A model generated the notes under the pieces. It ran no database searches. It was not told the origin of the DNA and was given only the letters and a program-made list of their open reading frames with translations. A program made the position numbers and the translations under genes. Below, one piece after another: positions 14,947-22,625 of a stretch of DNA of 64,000 nucleotides (positions within the stretch are counted from its first letter, which is position 1; each line of letters begins with the position of its first letter). Source of the stretch: JANNPJ01 sp965200525 (GTDB lineage Bacteria; Actinomycetota; Actinomycetes; Actinomycetales; Kineosporiaceae); contig OZ241368.1 in NCBI GenBank assembly GCA_965200525.1, forward strand, positions 3,286,001 through 3,350,000, written 5' to 3'.

Positions 14947-16593
14947 TCAGTGGCCGGTGGCCCGCTCGGCGCCGGCCCCGGTCAGCGAGCGCACCTCCAT
15001 CTCGGCGAACTTGGCCGCGTCGACCGGCTCCTTGCTGGTCACCGTGCCCAGCCAGCCGAGGAAGAAGGCCAGCGGGATGGAGACGATGCCCGGGTTCTCC
15101 AGCGGGAACCAGTGGAAGTCGACCCCGGTGTTCGTGATCATCGACAGCGAGGCCCCGGTCTTGGCGTCGATCTTGCCCGAGACCACCGGGGAGAACGCGA
15201 TCAGCCCGATCGACGAGATCAGCCCGCCGTAGATGCTCCAGAGCGCGCCGCGGGTGTTGAACCGCCGCCAGAACAGCGAGAACAGGATGGTCGGCAGGTT
15301 GGCCGAGGCGGCCACGGCGAAGGCCAGGGCGACCAGGAAGGCGATGTTCTGGTCCTTGGCGTAGATCCCGCCGACGATCGCGACCAGGCCGATCACCACC
15401 GCGGTGATCCGGGCCACCCGGACCTCGTCGTCCGCCCGCACCTGTCCCTTCTTGATCACGTTGGAGTAGACGTCGTGGGCGAACGACGCGCTCGCGGTGA
15501 TGGTCAGGCCGGCCACCACGGCCAGGATGGTGGCGAACGCCACCGCCGAGATCACCCCCAGCAGCAGGGTTCCGCCGAGCTCGAAGGCCAGCAGTGGAGC
15601 GGCCGAGTTGGCCTTGCCCGGGGCGGCCAGGATCTTCTCCGGCCCGACCAGCCAGGCCGCGCCGTAGCCGAGCACCAGGGTGAACAGGTAGAAGATGCCG
15701 ATCATCCAGATCGCCCAGACCACGCTTCGGCGAGCCTCTTTCGAGGACGGCACGGTGTAGAACCGCATCAGCACGTGCGGCAGGCCGGCGGTGCCGAGCA
15801 CCAGGGCCAGGCCGAGCGAGATGAAGTCCAGCTTGGTCGTGCCGGTCAGACCGTACTTCAGGCCGGGGTTGAGCACGGCGTCGCCCTTGGGGGAGGCGCT
15901 CGCGGCGTTCCCGAGCAGTTCGGAGAGGTTGAGCCCGGCCTTGCTCAGCACCCAGAACGTCATCACCGCGGCCCCGATGATCAGCAGCACGGCCTTGACG
16001 ATCTGTACCCAGGTGGTGCCTTTCATGCCGCCGACCAGCACGTAGACGATCATCAGGACGCCGACCACGGCGATGGTCAGGTTCTGCCCACCGCTGCCCT
16101 CGACCCCGAGCAGCAGGTTGACCAGGCCGCCGGCCCCGGCCATCTGGGCCAGCAGGTAGAAGAACGACACGGCCAGGGTCGAGATGGCCGCGGCGGTGCG
16201 CACCGGGCCCTGCCGCAGCCGGAAGCTGAGCACGTCGGCCATGGTGAACCGGCCGGTGTTCCGCAGCAGTTCGGCCACCAGCAGCAGCGCCACCAGCCAG
16301 GCGACCAGGAAGCCGATCGAGTACATGAAGCCGTCGTAGCCGGCGGTGGCGATGGCCCCCGCGATGCCGAGGAAGCTGGCCGCCGAGAGGTAGTCGCCGG
16401 CGATCGCGATGCCGTTCTGGGGGCCGGTGAAAGCCCTTCCGCCGGCGTAGTAGTCGGCCGCTGTCCGGTTGTTGCGGGAGGCCCGGATCACGATCCCGAG
16501 GGTGATCACCACGAACACCAGGAAGATGGTGATGTTGACCCCGGGGCTGCCGATGGTGTCGTCCTTGGCCTGCAGGACCGCCAGTGCGCTCAT
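14947..16593 (-). CDS. actP: Cation/acetate symporter (SSS family)
   Basis: A 548-residue sodium:solute symporter with about 13 hydrophobic segments. 'DYYAGGRAFTGPQNGIAIAGDYLSAASFLGIAGAIA' in TM2, 'GGMKGTTWVQIVKAVLLI' and 'TAGLPHVLMRFYTVPSSKEARRSV' are the standard ActP signatures. It should import acetate (and possibly pyruvate or propionate) with a cation. It overlaps the upstream DUF485 gene by ATGA, the classical yjcH-actP arrangement. It converges with the lactone-oxidase gene. With acs nearby this makes an acetate uptake and activation set. Confidence 0.93.
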   Translation of the reverse strand: MSALAVLQAKDDTIGSPGVNITIFLVFVVITLGIVIRASRNNRTAADYYAGGRAFTGPQNGIAIAGDYLSAASFLGIAGAIATAGYDGFMYSIGFLVAWLVALLLVAELLRNTGRFTMADVLSFRLRQGPVRTAAAISTLAVSFFYLLAQMAGAGGLVNLLLGVEGSGGQNLTIAVVGVLMIVYVLVGGMKGTTWVQIVKAVLLIIGAAVMTFWVLSKAGLNLSELLGNAASASPKGDAVLNPGLKYGLTGTTKLDFISLGLALVLGTAGLPHVLMRFYTVPSSKEARRSVVWAIWMIGIFYLFTLVLGYGAAWLVGPEKILAAPGKANSAAPLLAFELGGTLLLGVISAVAFATILAVVAGLTITASASFAHDVYSNVIKKGQVRADDEVRVARITAVVIGLVAIVGGIYAKDQNIAFLVALAFAVAASANLPTILFSLFWRRFNTRGALWSIYGGLISSIGLIAFSPVVSGKIDAKTGASLSMITNTGVDFHWFPLENPGIVSIPLAFFLGWLGTVTSKEPVDAAKFAEMEVRSLTGAGAERATGH

Positions 16594-16934
16594 CGGGCTT
16601 CGCCTCCTTCGATGTCGGCGCGGAGCCGGTCCGCGGTCGGGTCGAACTCGCGGTCGGCCCAGCGGGCGTAGATCATCGCGATGGCGAACGTCGAGACGAA
16701 CTGCAGCAGGCCCAGGATCAGGCCGACATTGATGTTGCCGAGCACCTTGTGGCTCATGAAGTCGGTGGCGTATGCGGCCAGCAGCACGTAGAGGAAGTAC
16801 CAGACCAGGAACAGGCCGGTCAGGGGAAAGACGAACCGCCGGAAGCGGCGGCGCAGGTCCTGGAAGTCGTCGCTGTCGTGCACCTCCTGGTAGCTGGAGG
16901 CGCCGGTCGCGCGGGCGGGCTGGTCGGTGGACAT
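16590..16934 (-). CDS. DUF485 membrane protein (YjcH-like partner of ActP)
   Basis: A 114-residue protein with two membrane segments (about 36-57 and 72-93). 'FRRFVFPLTGLFLVWYFLYVLLAAYA.DFM' and 'NVGLILGLLQFVSTFAIAMIYARWA' are diagnostic for DUF485. The start MSTDQPAR at 16934 is chosen for AGGAG 6-7 nt upstream; a longer open frame upstream has no such site. It overlaps actP by 4 nt. The 230-nt spacer between this start and the neighbouring second symporter operon should hold its promoter. Confidence 0.9.
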   Translation of the reverse strand: MSTDQPARATGASSYQEVHDSDDFQDLRRRFRRFVFPLTGLFLVWYFLYVLLAAYATDFMSHKVLGNINVGLILGLLQFVSTFAIAMIYARWADREFDPTADRLRADIEGGEAR

Positions 16935-17165
16935 CCCGATCTCCTCACTGCAGGGCTGGAGGTCGCGGATCGGCCGGCCCGCGACATTGCGGCGTGGTGC
17001 GATTGCCACTGTGGGCCGGGTCACTTCGAAGGCGAAGACGGGTGGGGCGCTGCTGCGCCGGGCGGTAGCGCTACCGCGACGTGTGGCCGGCCGGTCTGCG
17101 CCCAACGGTCGGGAACTGCGGTGAGTGGCGGCCACCCGAACACGCACAAGGTCCGGCAAACCAGC

Positions 17166-18695
17166 TCAGGCGGGTTCGGCGGGCAGTTCTGCGTGCCGCA
17201 ATGGCCGGGTCTCGCCACGATCGAGGTCGAGAGCCTCGGGCGCGTGCAGCCGGACCATGATCGTGCTCACCCCGGCCGGCCGGGAGTTCGGGCTGCTCAG
17301 CGACACCAGCACCATCACCGCGAACGCCAGGGGCACGGTCCAGGCCGCGGGCTGGCGCAGCAGCGTGGCCGGCCAGCCGGCGGTGACCAGGCCGGCCATG
17401 GTCAGCAGGACGGCGGTACTGGCCGACAGGCCGCCGACCACCAGGCCGGCCAGGGCGCCGCGGCGGGTCAGCCCGCGCCACCAGATGCCGAGCACCAGCA
17501 ACGGGCAGAAGGTCGAGGCGGCCAGGGCGAAGGCCAGTCCCACGGTGTCGGCCAGGCCGGCCCGGATGCCCAGCAGCGACAGCGCCGCCGGAACCAGCAC
17601 GGCCAGCCCGGCGCCGACCCGGAAACCGCTGACGCTGGCCCGGAACCGGCCTCGCAGCAGGTCCTGGCTCAGCACTCCGGCGACCGAGATGGCCAGCCCG
17701 CTCGAGGTGGACAGGAACGCGGCGAAGGCGCCCGCGGTCAGCAGGGCCGCGACCAGGCTGCCGGCCGTCGGCCCGAGCATCCGCCCCGGCAGCAGCAGCA
17801 CCATCGCGTCGGTGTCACCACCGAGCAGGTCGCCGGCGTAGATCCGGCCCAGCGCCCCGTAGATCGGCGGGAACAGGTAGAACACGCCGAGCAGGCCGAC
17901 CACGGCCAGCACGGTTCGCCGGGCCGCCCGGCCGTCCGGGTTGGTGTACAGCCGGACCAGCACATGGGGCAGGCCCATGGTGCCGAACAGCAGGGCCAGC
18001 AACAGCGAATAGGTCCGGTACAGCGGGTGGTCGGAGCCGGTCAGGGGCACCGACCAGTGCGCCCCGGCCACCGACTCTGGGCGGACCGACCCGTCGCCGT
18101 GCCAGACCCACAGCAGCACCACCACGGGCACGGCGATCGCGGTCAGCTTCAGCCAGTACTGGAAGGCCTGGACGATGGTCACCGATCGCATCCCGCCGGC
18201 GATCACGTTGGCCACCACGACCGCGACCACCACCACGGTGCCGAGCCAGCGCGGCGCCCCGGTGGCGGTCCGCAGGGCCAGCCCGGCCCCGAGGAACTGC
18301 GGCAGCAGGTAGAGCCAGCCGATGCCGACCACCAGCACCGAGGCGGCCCGCCGCAGCAGCGAGGAGCGCAACCGGATCTCGGCGAAGTCGGGCAGCGTGT
18401 AGGCCCCCGAGCGGCGCAGCGGGGCGGCCACCAGGACCAGCAGCACCAGGTAGCCGGCGGTGTAGCCGATCGAGTACCAGAGCATGTCGATGCCGGAGGC
18501 GAAGATCAGCCCGGCGACGCCGAGAAAGCTGGCCCCCGAGATGTACTCGCCGCCGATGGCCGAGGCGTTCCAGCGCGGGCTGACCGCCCGGCCGGCCACG
18601 TAGAAGTCGCTGGTGGTCCGGGACAGCCGCAGCCCCAGGGCGCCGACCAGCAGGGTGGCCAGGCAGACCAGGGTGACGGCGATGCCCGCCGTCAC
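17166..18695 (-). CDS. Second SSS-family symporter (ActP-like)
   Basis: A 509-residue symporter with about 13 membrane segments and ActP-like signatures: 'DFYVAGRAVSPRWNASAIGGEYISGASFLGVAG', 'GGMRSVTIVQAFQYWLKL' and 'FGTMGLPHVLVRLYTNPDGRAARRT'. It is clearly related to, but diverged from, the 14947 gene. The GTG start overlaps the stop of the upstream small membrane protein (GTGA), which itself overlaps a LytTR response regulator. That operon suggests a regulated carboxylate transporter (acetate, pyruvate or similar). The substrate is inferred from family and context only. Confidence 0.88.
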   Translation of the reverse strand: MTAGIAVTLVCLATLLVGALGLRLSRTTSDFYVAGRAVSPRWNASAIGGEYISGASFLGVAGLIFASGIDMLWYSIGYTAGYLVLLVLVAAPLRRSGAYTLPDFAEIRLRSSLLRRAASVLVVGIGWLYLLPQFLGAGLALRTATGAPRWLGTVVVVAVVVANVIAGGMRSVTIVQAFQYWLKLTAIAVPVVVLLWVWHGDGSVRPESVAGAHWSVPLTGSDHPLYRTYSLLLALLFGTMGLPHVLVRLYTNPDGRAARRTVLAVVGLLGVFYLFPPIYGALGRIYAGDLLGGDTDAMVLLLPGRMLGPTAGSLVAALLTAGAFAAFLSTSSGLAISVAGVLSQDLLRGRFRASVSGFRVGAGLAVLVPAALSLLGIRAGLADTVGLAFALAASTFCPLLVLGIWWRGLTRRGALAGLVVGGLSASTAVLLTMAGLVTAGWPATLLRQPAAWTVPLAFAVMVLVSLSSPNSRPAGVSTIMVRLHAPEALDLDRGETRPLRHAELPAEPA

Positions 18696-19090
18696 TGGTG
18701 GCGGAGGATCTCGGTGAAGTCGCGCTCGGCCCGCTCGGCGGTGCGCACCTGCCACCAGGCCGCCGCGAACAAGGCCGGGAAGACGGCGATCCCGAGCACC
18801 AGCCAGGCCACCGTCACCGGGCCGACCTGGTACCCGGCCACCTCGGGCAGCAGCATGAACAGCACCGGAAGGCCCCCCAGGCCGAGCATCACCACGGTCA
18901 GCAGGGCCAGGCCGGGGCGCAACTGGGAGCGCAGCAGGGCGGTGACGTAGACCTCGCCGACGTCGGTCTGCTCGTCGATCTCGCGGCTGGCCGAGCGCAC
19001 GGCCGGCCGCCGGGCCGGGCCGCCGGGGCCGGTCAACCGCGGGCTGGTGACTCGGACCCGTTGCGGGGGCCGGGCGGAGCGGTCGTTCAC
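18692..19090 (-). CDS. Small membrane protein of the second symporter operon (DUF485-like role)
   Basis: A 132-residue protein: a basic, disordered N-terminal 45 residues, then two membrane segments (about 61-82 and 91-113), then a charged tail 'RTAERAERDFTEILRHQ'. Size, topology and position before an SSS symporter match the DUF485 partner, though the sequence is too diverged for a family call by eye. It overlaps both neighbours by 4 nt (GTGA at each end), so response regulator, this protein and symporter are one translationally coupled unit. Confidence 0.75.
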   Translation of the reverse strand: MNDRSARPPQRVRVTSPRLTGPGGPARRPAVRSASREIDEQTDVGEVYVTALLRSQLRPGLALLTVVMLGLGGLPVLFMLLPEVAGYQVGPVTVAWLVLGIAVFPALFAAAWWQVRTAERAERDFTEILRHQ

Positions 19091-19869
19091 CGCTGCCCCA
19101 GCCGGGACAGGCCCGAGCCCCGCACCAGCAGTTCTCGCAGTTCTCGGCTGTGCCGGCGGCTGACCTGCAGGATCCGCCCGCCGAGGCGGACGCTGAACCG
19201 GCCCGCGTCGACCTGCACCTCGTCGACGTGGGGCAGCGCGACCAGGGTGCTGCGATGGATCCGGATGAAGCCGGCCGCGGCCCAGCGCTCCTCCAGCACG
19301 GTCAGCGGAATCCGGACCAGGTGGCTGCCGGTGGCGGTGTGCAGCCGGGCGTAGTCGCCCTGGGCCTGGACGAACAGCACCTGGGAACGCTGCACGAACC
19401 GGGTGACGCCGGCCAGCTCGACCGCGATGGTCTCGTCGGCGGGCGGGTCGGCCGGTGCCGCCGGTGGTAGGGCCGGCGCCGGTTCTCCGGGCCGGGCCTC
19501 GACCACCCGCCGGACCGCTTCGGCCAACCGTTCCGGACGCACGGGTTTGAGCACGTAGTCCACCGCCTGCAGGTCGAAAGCCTCGATAGCGTGCTGGTCG
19601 TAGGCGGTGACGAAGATCAGATAGGGCCGGTGGCTGAACCGGTTGAGCACTCGGGCCAGGTCGAGCCCGTCCAGACCGGGCATCGAGATGTCACAGAACA
19701 TGACGTCGACCGGTTCGGTTTCGAGGGCTTTCAAGGCCTGCTCCCCGCTGGCGGCCGTGCGAATCCGGCCTATCCGCGAGTCCTGGCCCAGGAGCCAGGC
19801 CAGCTCGCTCAAGGCCGGTGCCTCATCGTCCACGATGAGGGCAGCCAAGGGCTCAGGCGTCGTCGCCAT
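19087..19869 (-). CDS. LytR/AlgR-family response regulator (receiver + LytTR)
   Basis: A 260-residue regulator. The receiver domain (8-125) has Asp14/Asp15, the phospho-acceptor Asp60 ('MFCDISMPG'), 'FVTAYDQHA' and Lys108 ('DYVLKPVRP'), all intact. The LytTR DNA-binding domain (about 155-250) shows 'VQAQGDYARLHT.TG.HLVRIPLTVLEERW....FIRIHRSTLVAL'. ATG 19869 is chosen because a TAGGCT -10 lies 7 nt upstream. It heads the operon with the second symporter. The LytS-type kinase at 20470 is a likely partner, the two being separated only by gtrA. This resembles BtsSR/YpdAB-type systems that control pyruvate transporters. Confidence 0.9.
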   Translation of the reverse strand: MATTPEPLAALIVDDEAPALSELAWLLGQDSRIGRIRTAASGEQALKALETEPVDVMFCDISMPGLDGLDLARVLNRFSHRPYLIFVTAYDQHAIEAFDLQAVDYVLKPVRPERLAEAVRRVVEARPGEPAPALPPAAPADPPADETIAVELAGVTRFVQRSQVLFVQAQGDYARLHTATGSHLVRIPLTVLEERWAAAGFIRIHRSTLVALPHVDEVQVDAGRFSVRLGGRILQVSRRHSRELRELLVRGSGLSRLGQR

Positions 19870-19876
19870 GAGGGTG

Positions 19877-19882
19877 AGCCTA
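19877..19882 (-). promoter_or_regulatory. -10 hexamer of a leaderless promoter (TAGGCT)
   Basis: On the minus strand TAGGCT ends 7 nt before the ATG at 19869; no Shine-Dalgarno sequence is present. Confidence 0.5.
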
Positions 19883-19966
19883 GGGCTACCGCCGCTCGCT
19901 GTGAACATGTGATTTTCATATCTGTTACCCAGGTAGTACCCAAGGTCGCCGTTCAGCCTGGTTCTC

Positions 19967-20476
19967 ATGACCACCACCGACGTCGCGCCGGCCCGCCGGC
20001 CCCGGCCCGAGGCCCCGGCCCGGCCCTGGATGCAGCTGGTCCGGTTCGGTGCGGTCGGGGTGGCCAGCACGGCCGCTTACGCCCTGCTCTACTGGCTGCT
20101 GCGGCCGCTGCTGGGTGCCTTCGCGGCCAACGCCGTGGCCCTGCTGCTGACCGCGGTGGCCAACACGGCGGCCAACCGCCGGCTCACCTTCGGCGTCCGG
20201 GGCAGCGTGGGGGCGGTCGGTGACCACGCCGTCGGGCTGGCCGCGTTCGGTGCCGGTCTGGTCCTGACCACGGGCGCGCTCGCGGCCCTGCACGCGCTCA
20301 GCGACCCGGGTCGGCGGGTGGAGCTGGTGGTGCTGATGACCGCGAACGCCGTGGCCACGCTGCTGCGCTTCGTCGTCCTGCGGCTGCGGATCGCCCGGCC
20401 CGGAGCTCGGCCGGTCCCGGTTCCGGTCCCGGTCCCGGTCCCGACTCAGGGTCAAGTCCAGGTCCAGGCTCAGTAG
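19967..20476 (+). CDS. GtrA-family membrane protein
   Basis: A 169-residue protein with four membrane segments (about 27-45, 50-68, 84-108, 113-135). 'QLVRFGAVGVASTAAYALLYWLL' and 'VANTAANRRLTFGV' match GtrA/DPMS proteins, which flip or assist polyprenyl-linked sugars for cell-surface glycosylation. The last 20 residues are a dipeptide-like tail of alternating Pro-Val and Gln-Val. Its end overlaps the convergent kinase gene by 7 nt. It is divergent from the LytTR regulator. No glycosyltransferase lies adjacent, so the substrate is unknown. Confidence 0.85.
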   Translation: MTTTDVAPARRPRPEAPARPWMQLVRFGAVGVASTAAYALLYWLLRPLLGAFAANAVALLLTAVANTAANRRLTFGVRGSVGAVGDHAVGLAAFGAGLVLTTGALAALHALSDPGRRVELVVLMTANAVATLLRFVVLRLRIARPGARPVPVPVPVPVPTQGQVQVQAQ

Positions 20477-21684
20477 GCCACGCCCGGGGCGTACTTGGGC
20501 ACCCGGAAGCTGACCCGGGTGCCGGCCCCGGGGGCGGTCTCGACCACCAGACCGTAGGCGTCGCCGAAAACCTGCCGCAACCGCGCGTCCACGTTGGCCA
20601 GCCCGATCGAGTCGCCCTCGCCCTGCCCGGCCAGCACCCGCCGGATCAGCTCCGGGTCGGCGCCCACGCCGTCGTCCTCGACCCAGATCAGCGCCTCGGA
20701 ACCGCTGTCCTGGGCGCCGAGGGTGAGGTGACCGACGCCGGGCTGGGGCTGCAACCCGTGCCGGACGGCGTTCTCCACCAGCGGCTGGACGGCCAGGAAC
20801 GGCACCGCCACCGGCAGCACCTCGGGGGCGATCCTCAGCCGCACCTGGAGCCGGTCGCCGAACCGGGCCTGCTCCAGCACCAGGTACCGCTCGATGTTGC
20901 GCAACTCGTCGGCCAGGCTGGTGAACTCGCCCCCGCGCCGGAACGCGTACCGGGTGAAGTCGGCGAACTCCAGCAGCAGCTCGCGGGCCCGCTCCGGGTC
21001 GGTGCGGACGAACGAGGCGATCGCGGCCAGCGAGTTGTAGACGAAGTGGGGGCTGATCTGGGCTCTCAGGGCCCGCAGTTCGGCCTCGATGGCCCGGGTC
21101 CGGGAGCGGTCCAGCTCGGCCAGCTCCACCTGGGTCGACACCCACTTGGCCACCTCCTCGGTGGCCCGGACCAGCCCGGCGCTGACCGTCGGCCCGTAGG
21201 CGATCAGCGTCCCGACGACGGCGTCGGCCCCGGTCAGCGGCACCACCACCGCGGTCCGGATCGGGCAGTCGAGCTCCGGGCAGGCGCCGGCCCCGGCATC
21301 GATCTGCCGGGCGTCCAGGACGGCGGTCCGGCCGCCGGCCAGCGCTCCGGCGGCGTGCCGGATGGCCGCCGCCGAATGGTGATCGCCGGCGCCGTCCCAG
21401 GCCAGGGTGCCGGTGGTGTCGGTGAGGGCGACGGCCGCGGTGCCGAGCAGGGCCCGCAGGTGGCGGATCGCCCGCCCGGCCCCGGCCGGGGTCAGGCCCT
21501 CGCGCAGCGGCGGGGCGGCCTGGGAGGCGGTGTGCAGGGTGTCGAAGGTGGCCCGCTCGGCGTCCGTGCCCAGATCGGCGTGACCTCGCACCCGCCGGGC
21601 CAGCAGCACGCCCAGGATCAGCACGACCAGGACGACGATCACCCCGGTCGCGCGGATCCAGCCGTCCAGCGCCGCACTGCTCAC
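20470..21684 (-). CDS. LytS-type sensor histidine kinase
   Basis: A 404-residue protein. One N-terminal membrane segment (about 12-31), a GAF-like sensor region (about 60-190, 'RHLRALLGTAAVALTDTTGTLAWDG') with CPELDCP cysteines, then the His_kinase motif 'ALRAQISPHFVYNSLAAIASFV' with the phospho-His near residue 213. The ATPase has N-box 'VQPLVENAVRHGL' and G-box 'EDDGVGA'. GTG 21684 is chosen over TTG 21717 because TACGTT lies 6 nt upstream. A likely partner is the LytTR regulator at 19087. The start regions of this gene and the Fic-like gene are only 35 bp apart, so their promoters overlap. Confidence 0.88.
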   Translation of the reverse strand: MSSAALDGWIRATGVIVVLVVLILGVLLARRVRGHADLGTDAERATFDTLHTASQAAPPLREGLTPAGAGRAIRHLRALLGTAAVALTDTTGTLAWDGAGDHHSAAAIRHAAGALAGGRTAVLDARQIDAGAGACPELDCPIRTAVVVPLTGADAVVGTLIAYGPTVSAGLVRATEEVAKWVSTQVELAELDRSRTRAIEAELRALRAQISPHFVYNSLAAIASFVRTDPERARELLLEFADFTRYAFRRGGEFTSLADELRNIERYLVLEQARFGDRLQVRLRIAPEVLPVAVPFLAVQPLVENAVRHGLQPQPGVGHLTLGAQDSGSEALIWVEDDGVGADPELIRRVLAGQGEGDSIGLANVDARLRQVFGDAYGLVVETAPGAGTRVSFRVPKYAPGVAY

Positions 21685-21690
21685 GGGTGA

Positions 21691-21696
21691 AACGTA
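21691..21696 (-). promoter_or_regulatory. -10 hexamer of a leaderless promoter (TACGTT)
   Basis: On the minus strand TACGTT lies 6 nt before GTG 21684. It overlaps the divergent promoter of the Fic-like gene. Confidence 0.45.
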
Positions 21697-21705
21697 GCCC
21701 GAGCG

Positions 21706-21711
21706 TAGGCT
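21706..21711 (+). promoter_or_regulatory. -10 hexamer of a leaderless promoter (TAGGCT)
   Basis: TAGGCT lies 8 nt before GTG 21720, back to back with the kinase promoter. Confidence 0.45.
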
Positions 21712-21719
21712 CGCCAACT

Positions 21720-22625
21720 GTGATCAACGGTCCTCTTTCGCTGCCGCCCCCACGGCCCGGCCCCGGTGCCGCCGCCGACTCAGCGGTGGCCGGGGCGCTG
21801 GCTCAGCTGGTCGACCTGCCCGGCGTCGAGGCGGCGGTGCAGGCGGCCCGGGAGGCCTGCACGGCCCTGCGCTGGCACGAGGCGCTGCGCCGGCGCAGCG
21901 CCGAGGCCCGGGCCGAGGCCACGATCCGGGCCGCCCGCTGCTCGGCCGCGCTGGAAGGGGCCCGCTACCCGGTCGCCCTGATCCGGGACGTCGCCCGCGG
22001 TGCCGCCGAGCTGCCCGACGACGCCTCCGGCCGGCTGGCCGCGGGCGCCCTGCGGGTGCTCTCGCAGGCCCGGGAGCTGGAGGGCACGCTGGCCGGTTCG
22101 CCGGCCCGGGCCCTGGCCGGCCTGCACGTGGCCGCGGCGGCGGGTCTGCTGCCCGCGGATCAGCTCGGCCGGCCCCGGCAGGGTTTCGAGCCGCCCGGGG
22201 ACGGTGTCGGCGATCCGGCCGCAGCCCCGACCGGCGCCGCCCTGGCCGACCGGCTGGCCGGGATCGGCGACCTGCTGGCCGCTCCGCCGTCGGCCCCGGC
22301 GCTGGTGGTGGCCGCCCTGGTGCACGCCGAGCTGATCACCGCCCGGCCCTTCGTGGCCGGGAACGGCCTGGTCGCCCGGGCTGCGGCTCGGGCCGTGATC
22401 ATCGGCCGGGGGCTGGATCCGATGGGCGTGGTGGTCTGGGAAGCGGCCCACCTCGACGCGGGCCCGGCCTACGTCCTGGCCCTGCTCGGCTACGCCTCCG
22501 GCCGGCCCGACGGCGTGGCCGGCTGGCTGATCCACTGTGCCGACGCCGTGGTCAAGGGAGCCGGCGAGGGGCAGCACGTCTGCGACGCCGTCCGCGCCGG
22601 CCGGGTGGGTCAGGACTTGCCGTAG
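21720..22625 (+). CDS. Fic-domain-like protein with degenerate active site
   Basis: A 301-residue, Ala-rich helical protein. At about 209-220 it has 'RPFVAGNGLVAR' where active Fic enzymes have HPFx(D/E)GNGRxxR, so the catalytic His, the acid and the first Arg are all replaced while PF, GNG and the last Arg remain. At about 75-80 'SAALEG' matches the inhibitory motif (S/T)xxxE(G/N) of class II Fic proteins. The fold is therefore probably Fic but AMP transfer is unlikely. GTG 21720 is chosen for its -10 element; GTG 21687 is an alternative. It converges with the DUF1996 gene (16-nt overlap). Confidence 0.75.
   Translation: MINGPLSLPPPRPGPGAAADSAVAGALAQLVDLPGVEAAVQAAREACTALRWHEALRRRSAEARAEATIRAARCSAALEGARYPVALIRDVARGAAELPDDASGRLAAGALRVLSQARELEGTLAGSPARALAGLHVAAAAGLLPADQLGRPRQGFEPPGDGVGDPAAAPTGAALADRLAGIGDLLAAPPSAPALVVAALVHAELITARPFVAGNGLVARAAARAVIIGRGLDPMGVVVWEAAHLDAGPAYVLALLGYASGRPDGVAGWLIHCADAVVKGAGEGQHVCDAVRAGRVGQDLP

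Noticed and set aside
16584..18950. A 788-codon plus-strand frame opposite the symporter genes
   Set aside because: Gln/His/Gly-rich shadow composition; the minus strand has two well-defined SSS symporters here.
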